A stretch of DNA of 53,824 nucleotides, taken from positions 1 to 53,824 of the forward strand of contig JABYQS010000219.1 in the NCBI GenBank assembly GCA_022592435.1, written 5' to 3'. Below are positions 33,059 to 43,842 of the stretch, piece after piece. This stretch comes from Cerioporus squamosus (Eukaryota > Basidiomycota > Agaricomycetes > Polyporales > Polyporaceae). Position numbers and translations under genes: made by a program. Positions within the stretch are counted from its first letter, which is position 1. Each line of letters opens with the position of its first letter. Under the pieces are notes generated by a model that had not been told where the DNA came from, searched no databases, and was given only the letters and a program-made list of their open reading frames with translations.

Positions 33059-34438
33059 ATGCTGATAGTCGTGCATCCCTGCGGGCTCTGCCTCGACATT
33101 TGTTATGAGCCTGAGCAGTTGCGCGCGCACAAGCCTATGTGCTGCCAACGGAACCTTTGCGTCGTTTGCAAGGAAGACTACCCAACGTCTCTCGAACTGC
33201 GGGAGCACCTCTCTACGTCACATGGAAGCTACCACTCATGCAAGTTCTGCGACCGGCACTATGTCGGACTGGCCCAACTCGACGAACACTACATGTACCA
33301 ACGCTCATTTTGTCATGAATGCAAACTGGTGCGCATCTCAGGGTGTTAAACCTCTGACGTCGCTCGATCTAACGTTTGCCAAGCCGTTCTCTACCAAGGA
33401 GGAATTGGCGAAGCATGACCTGGAGTGTCCGGACCACTTTACTGCCCGCTTTGCAGCTTGATCTTCCCGACTGAAGGCATGATGGCCAAACACTTCGACG
33501 AGAAGCACTACTACTGTAAGAAATGCCACCGAGTACGTTTTCCCTGATTGTTCTCGCAAATCCTCCATTTTCTTACGACATCCAAGGTCTTCGCTACTGC
33601 TAAAGATCTGAAGGAACACCACGCGCAGAGCGTGCAGCACGCTTACTGCCAGTACTGCGACAAGCCCCTAGACTCGCAAGATGCACTCCGCCAGCATTGC
33701 CGTACCGAGCATGGCTACTGCGACAGCTGTGACCAGGTATCTCAATCCATTCCTCCACAATGAGCGCTAGGACTCTGGCTGACCTGCGTCGCTACACAGG
33801 CCTTCCGTTCGGCTCTCGGACTTAAAGAGCACTACGTCCAGAGCCCGCGACACGCGTATTGCCAGTATTGCGACCAACACTTCAAGAACCAAGGAGCTCT
33901 TCGCCAGCACTATCGCGATGTCCACTACCTCTGCGAGAGCTGCGAAAAGGTACGCATGTGCTCCGCAGTTCTTCCCGCTTGCGCTAAGTACATTCTCAGG
34001 TGTTTCACTTGCCTCTCGGCCTGAAGGAACACTACGTCCAGAGCCCGGCGCACGCGTACTGCCAGAAATGCAACATACACTTCCCCACGGGAGCCGAGCT
34101 CTTCCGCCATTACGAGACAAGGCACTGGTTTTGCCAGGTCTGCGAGAAGGTGCATACCTTCCCCGCTGCACAGCTTCGTCCGAGCTGATACCACGACCAA
34201 TCAGGTACTCCCGACCCAGGGTGGGTTATACGATCACCATCGCCAGAAGCACCGCGACATATACTGTGTCGTCCCGCACTGCAGGCTACTCCTCCAGACT
34301 CCAGAGGACCTCAGGATACACATTCGCTCCGGTCATCGCGTTACACGCAATCAGTTCGTCCGACGAGTCGCTCGGGCGCGGCCATCTGAAGAGGACGAAG
34401 TTGCGTTTGAGATGACGGGGCTCGCGGTTGTGATGTAA
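33059..34438 (+). CDS. C2H2 zinc-finger protein built from repeated 150-nt exons
   Basis: Six exons: 33059-33328 (270 nt), 33384-33532 (149), 33587-33736 (150), 33800-33949 (150), 34000-34149 (150) and 34205-34438 (234). All introns are phase 0. Each 150-nt exon is one 50-residue module holding two interleaved Cys/His pairs. The consensus is VF---LGLKEHYVQSP-HAYC, then QYCD--F---GALRQHYRDVH, then Y-CESCEK. Such fingers bind nucleic acid or protein, and a nuclear role is inferred. Exon 2 is one base short: ECPDHFTARFAA runs to a stop at 33462, while the expected YCPLCSLIFPTEGMMAKHFD continues in the next frame. Loss of one T in CACTTT near 33442 explains this. With that base the protein would be about 367 residues. 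The gene may be truncated in this strain, or the base may be an assembly error. Confidence 0.8.
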
Positions 34439-34660
34439 GAGGGCCCGAAGGACTATCATGACGCTCTCTCTGCGTGCGCAGGAAAGGGAATGGTTGTCCG
34501 TATCATATACTTACTATGATACCCATGTTCGTATCGGTCAGGGTGAACCGTGATTGACCCAGGAGGAATTTCCGTTCGCTGAACGCGTTGCGTTCGCGCA
34601 TACAGCTTCGACCGCGCACGCTCAGGCTCGGACGCCAATAGTAGACCCCGGCCTCGCAGT

Positions 34661-35571
34661 TTAGTACAGGAGATCTTGTATGATATCTAAGAAGATGATT
34701 CTCGTCTTCTTATGAATGATGTTGGCTCGCACGTACTCGGGCTTCATGTTCGTCACCAAAGCCCTCTCGAAGTCTATCATGCGCAGACCGTAGACGGGGT
34801 CGTGATACGGCGACGGCAGGCCAGGCAACCCAGGCGGAGATGTCGGCGCGTACGCGATGTTTTCGGTACGCCAATCCTCGTAAACCACATTCAGCTCGGC
34901 GAGGTCGTAGTGCATGTGGTCCAGATCATCCCTGCGATCAGCGTGAGTGAGTCTCATGGGAGCCTGAGTTGTCTCCGTCGAGGTTGGACGTACATGAGAA
35001 CCTCGAGCTCCGGAGGATAATTGTCGGGCCGGTACATGGGAATATGTCCGCCGACCTTCTCGAGCAGCAATATGTCCACTCCCGTATACGCACGCGGCTC
35101 CGAGGGTTCGTCCGAGTCGGAATCCTCGGACGGCGGCACGACGTAGCGCATGCTATCCGGGTTCAAACTAGCACGGAAGTAGCCATAGTACCGTGGTGCG
35201 ACCACGCCCTGCAGCTCCTCGATGTGGCCATACATCCCAGCCTCTTCAGCGAGCAGAAGGGTGTCCGCAACTTTGATGACCAGAGGCGGTACGTCGAAGG
35301 CACCGGGAGGATTGATTTTTGTGACCTCGACATCGTACACGGCATGCCGTTCGTTGGAGGAGATCACATCCCCGGCCCTCAAGTCTAGGCTTGCGCGAAC
35401 GACGCCAGGGCGAGGACGCGAAGGCAAGCGCAGCTGGGGTACCTCCGAGTCGTACTTAATCATGGAACGGGGCGGTGCGGGCTGATAGCTCTGGCGAGGT
35501 GCCCCGGGATCCTGCCGAGGTAAGTCTAAAGTGACGGCTGCGCCGTTTGTGTCGATGGCGAGACCGGACAC
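34661..35571 (-). CDS. Atypical protein-kinase-like protein
   Basis: Two exons (35571-34994, then 34931-34661; the splice rebuilds a Met codon) encode about 282 residues of a minimal kinase-like fold. After a proline-rich N-terminus come the ATP-lysine strand (PPLVIKVADTLL, VAIK-like), an alpha-C-like helix (EEAGMYGHIEEL), a hinge region with DILLLEKVGG, the catalytic-loop analogue VVYEDWRTENIAY (Asp and Asn of HxDxxxxN kept, His replaced by Tyr) and the metal-binding LRMIDFERAL (DFE in place of DFG). The C-lobe stops soon after (FLDIIQDLLY). This layout matches small fungal kinase-like proteins rather than true eukaryotic protein kinases. The key Lys/Asp/Asn/Asp are present, so activity is possible. 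Its substrate is unknown. Confidence 0.75.
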
Positions 35572-36042
35572 ACGAATAGACAGTAGTGTGGTAAGAGCCT
35601 GGTGGCAAGTGAGCTCAGAGTCTGATCATGTAAGAGCATGCGGTATTTACCAGGGGCGGTGGCTGAACAGTCGTCATGTGTGCGTTTGAGGCACAGAAGA
35701 AGGTCGAGGAAGCTGTATGTCGAGGGGTGTATGCGAGAGTTCTTGGAGACTGCAGCAACGGCAGCGTGTCGCTCATGTTCATAACGTGTGCGGCACGTGG
35801 TTCTGTTCACGCACGACGAGTGTTGGCAGCCGAAAGCGTGTAACACGCTTCGCTCGAAATTGATGGACTAGTTCGGCCTCGAGGCGAGTCTCGGGATCTC
35901 CGCGCTGACCTTGGCAGAATCAACCTAGGTATGCCTTCTATACTAGGATGGCTGGAGATGGATCGCTCGGTCGCATCATGTATCGAAACGAAGATTTAAG
36001 CTGTCATACATCCTTCTTCAATATAAACCCGCCTTTGTGAGC
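35572..36042. other. Spacer between the kinase-like gene and hydrolase B
   Basis: No gene was recognised. It should hold the kinase-like gene promoter and the 3' flank of hydrolase B. Confidence 0.4.
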
Positions 36043-38491
36043 CTATATGTCGGACGCAGGAAGATTCGCCAGTATATCTGCAGTGTTCACCCCGTCGAAC
36101 AGCTCAAAGTCGGCATTAACCTCGCACACTGTGTTCTTCTCCGGGAGCTACAAACGACCGAACATGAACCAACAGGACGAGACACGGGACGAGACTACCG
36201 GTACTCACCGTGCCATTCACCAGATACCGGGCCATGACCTCGTCCACGCACGCCGACGGCGCACTGAGCGTCTGGTGCTGTTATGGGTGTCAGCAGCCAC
36301 CTCGCGTTTGAGCATTGCCAGAGCCAGAGCAAGAGGTGCACGTACCCCGAACCCATTCAGCCTCAGCAAGACTGCGTCGTCTCCTAGCAGTGCAGCCAAC
36401 GCTTGCGCGTTCCTGAGCGACGTTATGGGGTCGTACTGTGATAAAAGAGGGCCGCGTCAGTATGTCGTGTGCCTCACGCGGAATATCTAGTCATGAGGCC
36501 TGAGGACTGACCGTGTTGGAGGCGATCAGGATCTTGTTCGCGAGCTTCTTGTTGAACGGGCCGGTGTACCTCTCGACAGACCGAACAGGCCAGAACGGGC
36601 ACGGGTAGATGATAGGCCAGACCGCTCCGACTGCAGCCAGTGCAGCGTACCACGAACAACGCACGCGGTCAGCAGTTATATGTCTCGGATGAACGAGGCG
36701 GATGTACACATATGCGAGACGTTCTGTGTGCCTGCGACGAGGTCCTTGAAGATATCGGCTATGGTCGTGTCTCCCGGGTCGATGGCGTCGCCGCAGATGA
36801 TCGCGTGCGGGGTGTACGACGGTGCGTCGTTTTGTACGCGCTTTTCTAACCTAGATATATGGTGCCTCATCGTTGAGCGATCAGTAGCCCTATCCCGAAC
36901 AGGGCAGAGGATGACGTACGTGCGGGGCGGAACGACGTCGTCCAATCTCTTCTGGAGGTGCGCGGAAGGGGGCGACTCGCTCTTCACCGTCTCCACGAGG
37001 TCCGGGTAGACCTCGTTCAGGAAGTCTCTCCAGCCTTCTGGGTAGTACATCTGAACTCTGAGCAGACCTGACCCAGTCAAGGATTTCAGCCTCGACAGCC
37101 GCACTTTGGAAGGGGTGTGTACCAAGGTAACTGTACTCACTGTGGATCTGCCCGGAAGTGAGAGGAATCGATGCATTGGCCTTCGCGGCGTCGTGCGCAG
37201 CCTGGATCAGCGCCTGGAACTTCGCGTCGATGTCGAGTGGGCCATCGCCCTGGGAGGCTGCGGCGCACCCTCCCGGGCCTGCGAGTGCGCAACCTGTGAT
37301 CATACCTTTGTAGACTGTGTCTGCGGAAACGAGCTGATCGTCCCAATGCTGAATGGAGGAGCGAGAGTGTAAGTTATATAGCAGAGCGACTCAGAGCCAA
37401 GGGACATACCACGGAGAGGTCGTGGGTGGCAAGGAAGACGGGGTCGAGTACGCCGTCGAGGATCACTCGTCCAACACGCTAGCGGCAGTCAGTTCACAGA
37501 CTACATGGCCGCGATCGATGATCCTTACCTGAGGGAACACTAGCAACAAACGTCAGGAACGCATATAGAGGGTTTGCCACAACTACTCACTGTTTACGAG
37601 CCAAGCACCCATCACCGTGCCGAACGAATACCCGATGAAGTTGATAGGGGCACGGGGCCCATCCAGCGCATCAGCCATCGAGACTATGTCCCGGACGGCC
37701 GCTGCGGTCCCGACGTACCGCAAGAGCCTGCCGCTCGCCCCGTGGAGGCACTTCTGGCCGACGGCCGAGTACTTCTTCTGCATCGGCGAGGCCTGCGCGA
37801 GAAGTGCCGCGATCTCGGCTGGGTCGGTGAAATTGCCATTCTCGTCGATGCCGGTGAGCTCGATGGTGCCCTTGAAGAACGCGTCGTGGTCCTCTGCGCT
37901 GTCGAAGCAGTAGATTTCTCCCGGGCTTTCCAGATGTCAGCAGGTGCGGAGTACACTATAAAGACGGTGCTTACATAGTCAGGTTTCCGACACCGCGAGG
38001 GTCCCAGCTCACTACATCATATACTCCTCCGGTGAGCGAGAGCAGATCGTCCTTGTACTGGATGATATCCTGCACCCCTGGTTCACCAGGCCCACCTGCG
38101 TCGGTCCACTCAGTATGTATTTGTTCATCACTCCTGGCGATGATTGAGGCAGGGGACTCACCGTAGTTCACAAACACAGATCCACGCCGGGGTCCGGTGG
38201 CACGCACCTTGATGACAGCGAGGCGTGCTGTCCCGGCGAAGATATTGTGGTAGTCCAACGGAACGTCGAAGAACCCGCAGGCGAGCGATGTGTCGTTGGT
38301 TCCGAACTGGTCGCATGGACCCCATCGGATCTGAGAACCTGTCTGTCCAGGGTGTGACCTAGTCAGCGGGTAAGGTCATGGTAATGCATGATATATGAAA
38401 GGCTCACAGGTGCAAGTGGAGCCGCCGCACAAGATGAATGTCCGGCGATGGAAATGAGAAGAATAGAGGTCAATAATGGATACATCGTCAT
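36043..38491 (-). CDS. Secreted TAP-like alpha/beta hydrolase (copy B)
   Basis: The same family and exon plan as copies A, C and D but the most divergent. ATG 38491 starts the signal peptide MTMYPLLTSILLISIAGHSS. The landmark segments are QIRWGPCDQFGTNDTSLACG, GGPGEPG where the others have GGPGGSG or GGPGDSG (about 38090), YDVVSWDPRGVGNL, nucleophile elbow NFIGYSFGTVMGAW (about 37630), GDGPLDIDAKFQAL, FWPVRSVERYTGPF and the C-terminal NTVCEVNADFELF, ending PASDI at TAG 36043. The changed oxyanion-side loop and the elbow GYSFG (Tyr/Phe around the Ser) suggest altered specificity. Exons appear open throughout. It is divergently oriented to copy C, 2 kb apart. Confidence 0.86.
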
Positions 38492-38523
38492 GGGGAGCAC
38501 TTGCGGTTCCCCTCGGAAAGCGA

Positions 38524-38531
38524 CTTATATA
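38524..38531 (-). promoter_or_regulatory. TATA box of hydrolase B
   Basis: TATATAAG on the minus strand about 35 bp upstream of ATG 38491. Confidence 0.5.
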
Positions 38532-38559
38532 ACAATATGTCCGTTGACCCAGAGCGCGA

Positions 38560-40420
38560 TGTTTCTTGGTCAGGTGGTCGTACAGACCGCCTACGTAGAC
38601 GGCTGTAGTACAAAAACACCGGGCGCGAAGGAGCTGTCATACAGGGCCGCCGCTCTTCCACCGAGCCCACACCCATCTAGAGTCAATGGAGAGCCGGATG
38701 CATGACGGAGAAAGATGGAGCAGCCAGAGCTGGAACAAGTTGCAGCCTTGGCAGGGTGGACTTCGTTGGCATCCCTGCTGATCTTCCGCGTGCGCGGTCA
38801 CTACAACTATATGCTTACCAGCAGTGAGCACCCAGAACTCTCCGACTCAACCACACTACTCACAAGCAAAGATTCCACACAACCAGTAGAATGCGAGTTT
38901 CTCGGGGATGTCAACTGAAATAGGTTCAAGTTACGCAAATAAGTAGTACACAGTACTAGACGTGGTAGGAAGGGATGGCACGAACTGGAGGTGGGGGACG
39001 GCCAGAGGAGGAGGAACAAGCTGAGGAGCACCGTGCGGTAGGAAGTCGGACAAAGCCGTAGGTGTTATCTTATCTTATCTCGGTGGTCTAAGGACGCCAG
39101 CGCGAACCTGCCGCGGCATTAATTCCTCTCCTCTCCTCGTTCTCCGAAATCACCAGCATACAACCCGCATACATCTAGCTCTTTGTTGCACATACGCCAT
39201 GCGATATTATGCGTCCTCCCCGCACTGCAACTCCCGCGAAAGCGGACAAGAGATGAAGTTCATCTAGCCCGGCACACTTTGTTGGGTGCCCTCACTGCAG
39301 CAGGTCCCTCTTCGTGACGACGACCAATACCAGCTCCGACTTGTCATTTCTGACCATGTTCCGTGCGCCGCCGTTAGCAGGCAGCGAAGCTGTATCTCCG
39401 GGCGTAGTCAAATCGCCAGAACCAACTCCAGACAGAGGGCAGACACCGGGCGACGGAGGTATGTCGTGGACATTTTGGTCTCGTTTCCTCCTCTTCCTTC
39501 CTGCGCACCGAAGAGCAATGTCGTACCTCCACGTAGAGCATGCCCGGCAGAGTGTGGAAGACACATGCTCCTACATTCCCATCACTTTACGAGGGCCCAG
39601 GTCAGCCATGTCTCCGGATGAGAGTAGTATCCAGGTTGTAGTCGAGACAGACCGTCTACCTAATACAGAAGCTCAATATCTGCGCATTCGCGTAACTCCA
39701 ATGCATTGGCGCATCTGCAAGTTCGTCTGTCCCGAACACGTCGACGTCGTTCTCCTCAATGCTGCTTCTTCTCGAGTGTCAAGTCGTTCAACGCAAATCT
39801 ATCAAGACAGCCATGCTCTGTTGGTTAATCCGGTCGCCATTCAGAGGTGGATCTGCACCAGGGAAGCTCGATTGGCGCGCTATATACGCTGTCCTAGTGC
39901 TTGCAAGGTAAGCTACGTCTACCAGCTCGAATCTCAGCCCTTATTGACGCGCCAGTTTCCTCAAGCTAACCTGCTACGATACTGCCTCGCCTGAACCACC
40001 CCCGGAGCTTGCTCAAAGCCCACGTTGTGCGCGGTGACGGGTTCATTCACATCGGGCGGGGCTCTCTAGCAACCAGTGTCAGATGGCCTTAAGGCTTGAC
40101 ACAATGCGTTTAGCATTGAAAGCTATGCACATTGCCAATCAGTGTGTGATGCCCACACAGCATCAGCTGTAGCGACGTCTTCGGTCAGTCAACGCCGCCG
40201 TTCTTGGCCCAGCGAGCCGCCAGACCTGATACTTCTTCCCAGCCAGTGCCGGAAGGCGCGCAGCGGCGCGACAACAGCCCTCGGGTCCCCAGGGCAAGTC
40301 ACTCGAGTCGCTTCCATTCGTGCACTCGCGTAATCGCTCCAACATTCCTGTACTATCCGTCTCCGTCTGTGAGCGCAGACGGGAACGTCAACGCGTCCCG
40401 GCGACGCTGAGGCCGCTAGT
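38560..40420. other. Divergent intergenic region between hydrolases B and C
   Basis: It holds one longer open frame on the plus strand (39314-39994, 226 codons, mixed composition, no motif known to me) and a purine-rich tract near 38940-39040. Whether the open frame is a gene is uncertain. Confidence 0.35.
39314..39994 (+). CDS. Hypothetical open frame of unknown function
   Basis: An uninterrupted 226-codon frame begins MTTTNTSSDLSFLTMF. It has a hydrophobic patch (FWSRFLLFLPA) and several cysteines near the middle and end (ICKFVCPEH, RYIRCPSACK). No family is recognised and there are no repeats. Its length in GC-rich sequence is only mildly suggestive. It lies alone between the two divergent hydrolases, and no promoter element stands out. 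Confidence 0.25.
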   Translation: MTTTNTSSDLSFLTMFRAPPLAGSEAVSPGVVKSPEPTPDRGQTPGDGGMSWTFWSRFLLFLPAHRRAMSYLHVEHARQSVEDTCSYIPITLRGPRSAMSPDESSIQVVVETDRLPNTEAQYLRIRVTPMHWRICKFVCPEHVDVVLLNAASSRVSSRSTQIYQDSHALLVNPVAIQRWICTREARLARYIRCPSACKVSYVYQLESQPLLTRQFPQANLLRYCLA

Positions 40421-40428
40421 AGAAGAGG

Positions 40429-40437
40429 ATATATATG
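40429..40437 (+). promoter_or_regulatory. TATA box of hydrolase C
   Basis: GATATATAT about 50 bp upstream of ATG 40483. Confidence 0.45.
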
Positions 40438-40482
40438 CGTGTTCACACTCAGCGGTCGTCATTAGCTCCCACTCGCAGGAGG

Positions 40483-42925
40483 ATGCTACAGCGCAAGTCA
40501 CAATACGTTCTCGCCCTTCTGCTCGCCAGCGGGGCGTCGTACGCCTCTTCGTCACATGTATGTCGCACCTCTACCTCCATCCACTTCCGTACGAACGACT
40601 GACCATGATGTTTGCAGAGCGACAAACAGATACGGTGGGGCCCATGCGACCCGTCCGTCGTAAACGACACGTCCGTGTCGTGCGCATCCCTGGATGTCCC
40701 CTTAGACTACCATGATCACTCCGTTGGAAATGCGCGTTTGGCTATCATCAAGGCAAACGCGACCGGGGAGCGCCGTGGCTCCGTCTTCTTCAACCCAGGT
40801 CAGTCGCCGTCATAATCGGATCGGGAGTATGCTAATGCACACGAGTCTCTCAGGCGGGCCTGGCGACTCGGGGGTTGCTGAGCTGCCTCCATTGAAGGAG
40901 TTTCTGCTGCAGTATACCGGGGGTGCCTACGACATCATTAGCTGGGACCCGCGAGGCGTCGGACTCACCGTGTCAGTATCGTGCTTCCCCAGTTACTCGT
41001 TGGATGTCACTCACGACAGTATCCTGTAGCCCTGGGCCGGTCTATTGCTTCGACGGCATCGAAGAGTACAGCGCATTCTTCAACGGGACGATCGAGCTCA
41101 CCGGCATCGAGGAGGCCGGGAACTTCACCGACCCGGCCGACGTGCAGGCGCTCCTCGCGCAAGCTCCCACCCTGCAGAAGAAGTACGAAGAACTCGGGCA
41201 GAAGTGCCTGGAGTCCCCGAACGGCAAGTATCTCAAGTACCTCGGGACGGCGGCGGCGGTTCGCGACATGATCTCCATCGCGGACGTGCTGGATGGCCCG
41301 GGCGCCCCGGTCAACTACCTTGGCATATCCTACGGAACCCTCATCGGGGCTTGGTTCGTGAACAGTGAGTCGCCCTGCGTCAGTGTCTGGGAAGCAGCAG
41401 CTGATGTCTTTGTGCGCTGCTAGTGTTCCCAGAAGTGAGGCGCTCCATCGGTTTCTCGGACTTGTGGCTGACGGTGCGACTCAGCGTGTCGGCAAAGTGA
41501 TCATCGACGGAATCCTGGACTCAGTCGGGTTCGCAACGCAGAAGCCTTCAGTGGTACGTCCCTGCGACTGTGATGTGCACGCAGCATGCTCATGCACATC
41601 GCCCCGGACCAGAACTTTGCACACCAACTCGCCACCTCCGATACCGTGTACAAAGGCCTCATCACGGGGTGCGCACTCGCTGGCCCGGCTGGCTGCCCCG
41701 CCGCCTCCGAAGGCGACGGGCCGCTCGATATCGACGCCAAGTTCCAGACGCTGCTCAAAGCAGCGCACGAAGCCACGAAGGCGAACGCCTCTGTCCCTCT
41801 CACGTCTGGACTACTTCGAGGCAAGTGTCACCACTTCTGCTGCGCACTTCCGGCCGTGGCTAATGTCCGCGTTCTGGCTGATCTAGTGCTGCTCTTCGCG
41901 GAAATGTACGCACCAGCAGACTGGGCCCGCTTCATGAAGGAGGACTACCCGCAATGGGTGCAGGTCGTCAACGGGGAGGCCCCGGCGAACGGCTCTCTGA
42001 CGAGGCGGGCGGAGGACTTCGTTCGTCGCAACCCGTGCGTTCTTGGCGTGCTTCTGCGAGTTCGCTCTGCTGAAACTGACATCATTTCTGTCTTGCCACT
42101 CGTAGGCTGTTGAGACGCGCTTCGACGAACAACACGTCGCCTTCATACAGCAGTCATGCGGTCACCTGCGGGGACGCCGTTGACTTGCCAGGTCTACCGC
42201 TGGAGGAACAGTTCAAGGATATCATAGCCACCGCTCGGAACGTCTCACACCTCTGTAAGCACCGCGTCTCTCCTTTCTTTGGTTCGGTCCCAGCAGTAAC
42301 TAACCGGTGCATGCCGCGCAGTCGGCACTTACTGGCCTGCCCCGATCTACCAGTGCCCGTACTGGCCCGTGCGGTCCGTCGAGAGGTACCAAGGACCGTT
42401 CGACAAGAAGCTCGCGAATACGATCATCGTCGCCTCCAACGTGGTCAGTTGTTCCGTCTCTCTTCTTCGTGTCTTTGCGAGCCTTGGGCCTCACCTCAGA
42501 CCGCACAGTATGACCCCATTACGCCGCTCGCAGCCGCGGAAGTGATCGCCAGTGCACTCGGAGAGAGCGCAGTCCTGCTTCGGCAAAACGGATTTGGGGT
42601 GCGAGCTTTCGCTTTGCTGCTGTGTGGATGTGCGGGCTCACGATCGGGCCGCGGCTATTTTGCTCTTGCAGCACTCGACGATCGCCGAGCCGTCGGTGTG
42701 CACGACCAGCATCCTCGCCGCATACATGGTGAACGGGACGGTGAGTAGTGACTGCTCTCTTCCGAGTCGGTGACGATATAGTGTCGATAGAACTCACGCG
42801 GTTGCTCCTGTCTGCAGCTTCCGGCCAACAACACGCTGTGCGAGGTCGAGCCTGCGAGCTTTGAGCTTTTCAGCGGGGTCACCACTGCGGACATTATCGC
42901 GCACCTCCCGAGCACTGACGTCTAG
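40483..42925 (+). CDS. Secreted TAP-like alpha/beta hydrolase (copy C)
   Basis: ATG 40483 gives a signal peptide (MLQRKSQYVLALLLASGASY). Joining the exons predicts about 560 residues. The mature chain opens with IRWGPCDPSVVNDTSVSC, then GGPGDSG (oxyanion side), YDIISWDPRGVG, the nucleophile elbow NYLGISYGTLIGAW with Ser at about residue 225, a TAP-type lid (GPLDIDAKFQTLLKAAHEAT), YWPVRSVERYQGPF, the acid loop YDPITPLAAAEV (about 476) and NGFG with the catalytic His as first residue of the next exon (HSTIAEPSVC, about 505). It ends LPSTDV at TAG 42923. All exons are open, so this and copy A are the best-preserved paralogs. The family releases N-terminal peptides or related esters outside the cell; specificity is inferred only. 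Copy D follows 0.9 kb downstream on the same strand. Confidence 0.88.
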
Positions 42926-43802
42926 ACTCGCAGTGTAAGACCCAGCAGGTCCGGATGACGAACGCGGTGGAGTCGCGTTGCTTGTACCCACGATGTAGTT
43001 TGTTCTTTCCGGTTGTCGAGGTCGGCCACGCAGACTCGCTCCGACTTCATATATCATTCAGGTCTTCAGTTAGTTGTTCATGTGTTGATGCACCGCTATT
43101 TCTACGAACCCTTGCCCCCAACTCCGACCATCGACTCATCGCCTCTGGCACGTCCGAGCACACACTGCTGCGCGCCGTGGCGCACCAACAGCTTCTCCAT
43201 CGCCTGTCAATGTCCGCGCAGAACTCCACTACAACACTAGGTCGATCGGAATCGCAAGTTCGAGGCGGTCACCCACAATATGGCGATGGCCTGCACATCT
43301 CCAGGTCTGACCGTCTGTCGTCCAAATAGATGCCACGGTCTCTCAAGTATGTCCCTTCCTCGGGCAGCTCAAGTCAGAATACTGACATAGCATTACGCAG
43401 TACTGCTGCGGTACCTCCGATCGCGTATGTCTCGATAAAGCGCCGCAAACCTTTTGGCTTGACTGCGCGGCAGGAGTTGTCGTCACAGCGGCGTACGTCA
43501 CCTACGGCGCACCTATAGCCCAAGCGGTGAGTTATGTAGAAGCACTGTTTCACGCAGCGACGTCGCAGCCACCGCAGCTCAGCTGTCCTTTGCTGAGCCA
43601 GTCGCCAAACCTGACAGGCCCTCCATGCGACCGGATGGTGCGCATCGGTCGGCCATAATCGCCAGCCTGAGAGATATGACTGTTCGCCAGCCATCCCCGC
43701 ACGCATGGTCGCTCCGAAGACCCCGCGTACCTGTGTACGTCTCCGTGACCATCGACTCCGGAAAGCAGGCGGTGTCTCTAGCTTGCAGAACCTCACATAG
43801 CA
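42926..43802. other. Spacer between hydrolases C and D
   Basis: The right part (from about 43435) is the duplicated 5' flank also present upstream of hydrolase A. The left part has no recognised gene. Confidence 0.45.
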
Positions 43803-43809
43803 TATAAGG
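43803..43809 (+). promoter_or_regulatory. TATA box of hydrolase D
   Basis: TATAAGG 40 bp upstream of ATG 43843, within the block shared with the copy A promoter. Confidence 0.45.
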
Positions 43810-43842
43810 GCGTTCTTCTTCAAGTACGTCTCCACATTGCAA

